From: Puniceicoccales bacterium
GTDB lineage: Bacteria > Verrucomicrobiota > Verrucomicrobiia > Opitutales > JAIRKQ01
Direction: 5' to 3'
DNA: 27,098 bases
Assembly: GCA_031273725.1 (NCBI GenBank)
Contig: JAISRG010000009.1
Location: 1 to 27,098, forward strand
Positions 24,322 through 27,098 of the stretch are shown one piece after another. Under the pieces are notes generated by a model that saw only the letters and a program-made list of their open reading frames with translations, did not search any database and had not been told where the DNA came from. Position numbers and translations under genes: made by a program. The number at the start of each line of letters is the position of its first letter. Within the stretch, counting starts at the first letter, position 1.

Positions 24322-27098
24322 ATGGAAGCAACACCACCGGTAGACGGACCTTTAGGCTTGCCATCAGGCACCGGAACAAACTCTAGTATATCTTCCCTAG
24401 ATCCAACAGTTGTTAACATTTTAAAGAATAAGTTTGGTTTTAAGCTAAAAGACAGAAGTTTGGAAAGCCATTCGGCCGATGCTTCAGGTCCACAGGGGAG
24501 TGAACCAGGTGAATTATCAAGCTTAAGTGAATCCGTATCTGCGCCGAAAAGTGAATTCCAAAGCTTGATTGAAGAGGCAAAAAAATATGAAAATACACAA
24601 ATAGAAAATTTTAACATTGAGGCTGCAAAACAAGTTCTTGGTAAACTTATTCAAACTTGCAAAGACAGTGAACCTAGCGGCAATCTTGGTTTTTTGAAAG
24701 CAGCTTTTAGAGCCATTACATTACATGAAAATGAAGCCGATGTTGCCAATAATATAAAACATTTGCTAAGGTTGAGCAAGGGAAAGATAGAAACTAAGGA
24801 CATTATCGATGAATTCAAAAATATAGGTGACGTTGATCGCAGAATTGAATTTCTTGGCAGACTGCAAAAAAATTTGAGCGATGAAGAAAAAACCGAATTT
24901 AAAGATTTTTTAACGGGAGCCCTAGATGGTGTGGCAGATCAAATAGCGGATAAATTTGAAAAGAACCAAGACAAAGACCAATCTGCATTACTTTCAAAGT
25001 TGGAAAGTGTGGATTCGCTAAGAACCGCTCTGCTTGCGGAAGGAAAGGTTGGCGTACCATTCCTAGCTAAGTTGATGAATGACAATAAATTGCCAAGCCT
25101 TAAACTGACAGAAGGGGAGTCCAAAAAGCTTTTAGACACACTGGTTAACTGTGGTGATACAGGCAGGAACTGTCTGGAAAAGTTGATTAATGAAGATAAG
25201 TTGCAAAGTCTTTCTCTAGGGAAGCCTTCCGAATCAAAAAAATTTGCCTGTGAGCTTCTTGAGCAAGGGCCATCTGGCCTAGCCGTGGTAAAAGCTTTAA
25301 TTAAAAAAGGCAAATTGGATCTAAGACAATTTAAAGATCAGGATATCAAAGAGTTTGCTGAGGCATTGCTTAAGTGTGGTCAGGCAGGCAATAACAAGCC
25401 AGATGACTTAATTAATGACAATACATTGCCAAACCTTAAACAGGCAAAAGATGAGTCCAAAAATCTTTTAGACACACTGGCTAACTGTGGTGCTACAGGC
25501 AGGAACTGTCTGGCAGAGTTGATTAATGAAAATAGGTTGCCGCATTGTCCTTTGCTAATGATAAGCAGGTTTGCCAATGACCTTATTAAGATAGGTCTAT
25601 CTGGCTTAGCCGTGATAAAAGCTTTAATTAGGAAAGACAAATTGGAGCTGAAAACAGATACCGAAGAGTTTGTCAATGAAATGCTTAAGAGTAGTGAGGA
25701 AAGCAGGAACTATCTGGCAGAGTTAATTAATGAAGGTAAGTTACAAAAATCTGCCCTAGTGGAGCCTTCCGAATCAAAAAAATTTGCCTATGATGCTCTT
25801 GCGCGGGGTCTATCTGGCCTAGCCGTAGTAAAAGCTTTGATTAATGCGGGTAAATTGAATACGACAAATTTCTCGTCCGATGAGGCCAAAGAGTTTGCTA
25901 AGGCACTGCTTGCGAATAGTTCATCCGGCGCAGACTATGTAATAGAGTTAATTAATGATAGTAGTGGGAGCAAGTTGCCAACTCTTTCTCTAGGGGAGCC
26001 TCCCGAATCAAAAAAATTTGCCTGTGCCCTTCTTTCGCGGGGTCCAGCTGGCCTAGATGCGGTAAAAGCTTTGATTAATGCGGGTAAATTGAATCTGGAA
26101 CAATTTGAAGCTCAGGAGGCCAAAGAGTTTGCTGAGGCACTGCTTGCGAATAGTTCATCCGGCGCAGACTATGTAATAGAGTTAATTAATGATAGTAGTG
26201 GGAGCAAGTTGCCAAAGCTTGCATCGCCAGGTGAAGTGAAAACCAGAGCTTTTCAATTTAAAGAATTATACTCGACCTTCGAACGCGGAATTACGGAAGC
26301 ATTTTTGGGAGAAACATCCAATGTAGATGACAGATCTTGGGAAGCTATTCGGTCACAACTAGGTAGCCTAACTCTGGCAAAAGCTCGTGGAATTTGGCAA
26401 ACGATTGCGAATGAAATAGCAGCGAGCTGTTTTAGCGAAAACGGCGAGATTGATGGCGAGAAACTCAAAGGATTGATGGCTTTTCTCGGGCATAAAGAAA
26501 TTTTTAAAAAACCACCATACTGCTTCATTCCCAACGTAGAGCTCATGCGTTCGCAAATGTATATGGTATGTGAAAGACTTTTGAATAAAGAAAGCCTTTT
26601 GAATAAAAAAAGCGAAGCATTGGACTTGTTAAATGCTGCGAATGGGATCACCGTTGGGACACATGGACAAGCCATTTTAAAAGCCATGAAATTACCTGAA
26701 GGATCAAAACCTGCCGTAGCCATACTGTCTTCCCTGTTCACTCCCCATAGGCAAAAGTATTTACCGACATGCACAATAAATTCTCTCATCAACGCAGAAA
26801 TCCGAAATCATCCGGAACGATTGATCGAAATGTATAGGCAGATGTTAGGGAGCGACCAATTTACCCTACCGAGTGGATATGCAATTCGGCAAAAAAAAAT
26901 AAGAAGAGGTTTCATTACCGTTGATTTGACAAATGGAGGGGATGGGAAAAATCTAGTATTTAGGGCTATTACCAGTGGCGATACTGATAAAGTTAAGAAG
27001 CGAAAGGAACGGTGGCTGAAGGAAGGGATAACATACCCCGAATCAGGTAATCCAGAAGACAAATATAAACTTCGCCTTCCAGTACACAACATGAATGA
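24322..27098 (+). CDS. Large repeat protein with candidate cysteine-protease domain, effector-like, partial
   Basis: The frame is open from ATG 24322 for 925 codons to the window edge, with no stop. Residues 1-80 are Ser/Pro/Gly-rich and disordered-looking, without a classical signal peptide. Residues 232-638 hold eleven tandem units of 34-41 residues with the plan SKKFA..LL..G.SGL.VVKALI..GKL. Each looks like a helix pair, suggesting an alpha-solenoid binding surface. Another helical region follows. Near residues 809-850, HRQKYLPTCTINSLINAE with Gln811 and Cys817 has the Q-x5-C spacing of papain/calpain active sites, and HPERLIEMY resembles the helix after the calpain cysteine. The His and Asn or Asp partners would lie at or beyond the edge. 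I infer a secreted host-directed protein. No family was identified. Confidence 0.8.
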   Translation, partial: MEATPPVDGPLGLPSGTGTNSSISSLDPTVVNILKNKFGFKLKDRSLESHSADASGPQGSEPGELSSLSESVSAPKSEFQSLIEEAKKYENTQIENFNIEAAKQVLGKLIQTCKDSEPSGNLGFLKAAFRAITLHENEADVANNIKHLLRLSKGKIETKDIIDEFKNIGDVDRRIEFLGRLQKNLSDEEKTEFKDFLTGALDGVADQIADKFEKNQDKDQSALLSKLESVDSLRTALLAEGKVGVPFLAKLMNDNKLPSLKLTEGESKKLLDTLVNCGDTGRNCLEKLINEDKLQSLSLGKPSESKKFACELLEQGPSGLAVVKALIKKGKLDLRQFKDQDIKEFAEALLKCGQAGNNKPDDLINDNTLPNLKQAKDESKNLLDTLANCGATGRNCLAELINENRLPHCPLLMISRFANDLIKIGLSGLAVIKALIRKDKLELKTDTEEFVNEMLKSSEESRNYLAELINEGKLQKSALVEPSESKKFAYDALARGLSGLAVVKALINAGKLNTTNFSSDEAKEFAKALLANSSSGADYVIELINDSSGSKLPTLSLGEPPESKKFACALLSRGPAGLDAVKALINAGKLNLEQFEAQEAKEFAEALLANSSSGADYVIELINDSSGSKLPKLASPGEVKTRAFQFKELYSTFERGITEAFLGETSNVDDRSWEAIRSQLGSLTLAKARGIWQTIANEIAASCFSENGEIDGEKLKGLMAFLGHKEIFKKPPYCFIPNVELMRSQMYMVCERLLNKESLLNKKSEALDLLNAANGITVGTHGQAILKAMKLPEGSKPAVAILSSLFTPHRQKYLPTCTINSLINAEIRNHPERLIEMYRQMLGSDQFTLPSGYAIRQKKIRRGFITVDLTNGGDGKNLVFRAITSGDTDKVKKRKERWLKEGITYPESGNPEDKYKLRLPVHNMN
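25882..26214 (+). repeat. Recent 234-bp in-frame duplication inside the repeat protein
   Basis: Bases 25882-25980 and 26116-26214 match at 98 of 99 positions, offset by 234 bases (78 codons, two protein units). The similarity extends leftwards less perfectly from 25762 and 25996. A more diverged relative starts near 25222. The near-identity indicates a recent duplication by unequal recombination. Confidence 0.85.

Noticed and set aside
1..27098. tRNA or rRNA genes
   Set aside because: I scanned the intergenic gaps for T-loop and acceptor patterns and saw none. A dedicated tRNA search was not possible.

Overview
The window looks like the chromosome of a low-to-mid GC (roughly 40-45% by eye), Gram-negative, probably host-associated bacterium. 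The best placement is the PVC superphylum (Verrucomicrobia/Opitutae-like or related). Three things support this. There is a GreA transcript-cleavage factor fused to a very long N-terminal region, as in Chlamydiae and Verrucomicrobia. KDO synthesis (kdsA) and an autotransporter barrel imply an outer membrane. Most housekeeping genes lack a clear Shine-Dalgarno sequence. The placement is inference: there is no rRNA or tRNA gene in the window.

Layout. 1-2775 (minus): a three-gene run with a soluble PAS/histidine kinase, a small membrane-anchored protein of unknown function, and a 5'-3' exonuclease (PolA N-terminus or stand-alone) cut by the window edge. 2889-5711 (plus): a phosphohexomutase followed by metal-type KDO-8-phosphate synthase, a cell-envelope sugar pair. 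5882-6495 (minus): ribosomal proteins L35 and L20 without infC. 6741-6983 (plus): a small orphan gene with its own promoter and strong ribosome binding site, followed by nested inverted repeats. 7266-9152 (minus): mnmG. 9415-15977 (plus): the greA fusion, a branched terminator-like structure, a 1132-residue protein that I tentatively assign to the PPi-type PEP carboxykinase family, and prfA. 16477-18786 (plus): an autotransporter with a highly repetitive Ala/Pro/Asp/Gly-rich passenger. 18948-20055 (plus): a divergent TsaB and an overlapping membrane protein resembling DUF4381. 20064-20589: an IS630 transposase remnant and a small, probably frameshifted gene. 20626-23849 (minus): rpsA and lysS. 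23850-24321: a second IS630 remnant and a strong promoter. 24322 to the end (plus): at least 925 residues of a secreted-effector-like protein with eleven helical repeats and a calpain/papain-like Q-x5-C site, open at the window edge.

Functionally, conserved translation and tRNA-modification genes (rplT, rpmI, mnmG, prfA, tsaB, lysS, rpsA) form the core. Between them sit lineage-specific or surface/secreted genes: the autotransporter, the repeat/protease candidate and small orphans. These accessory genes are repetitive, have canonical ribosome binding sites, and in two places lie beside decayed insertion sequences. The most novel candidates are the terminal repeat protein and the repetitive autotransporter.
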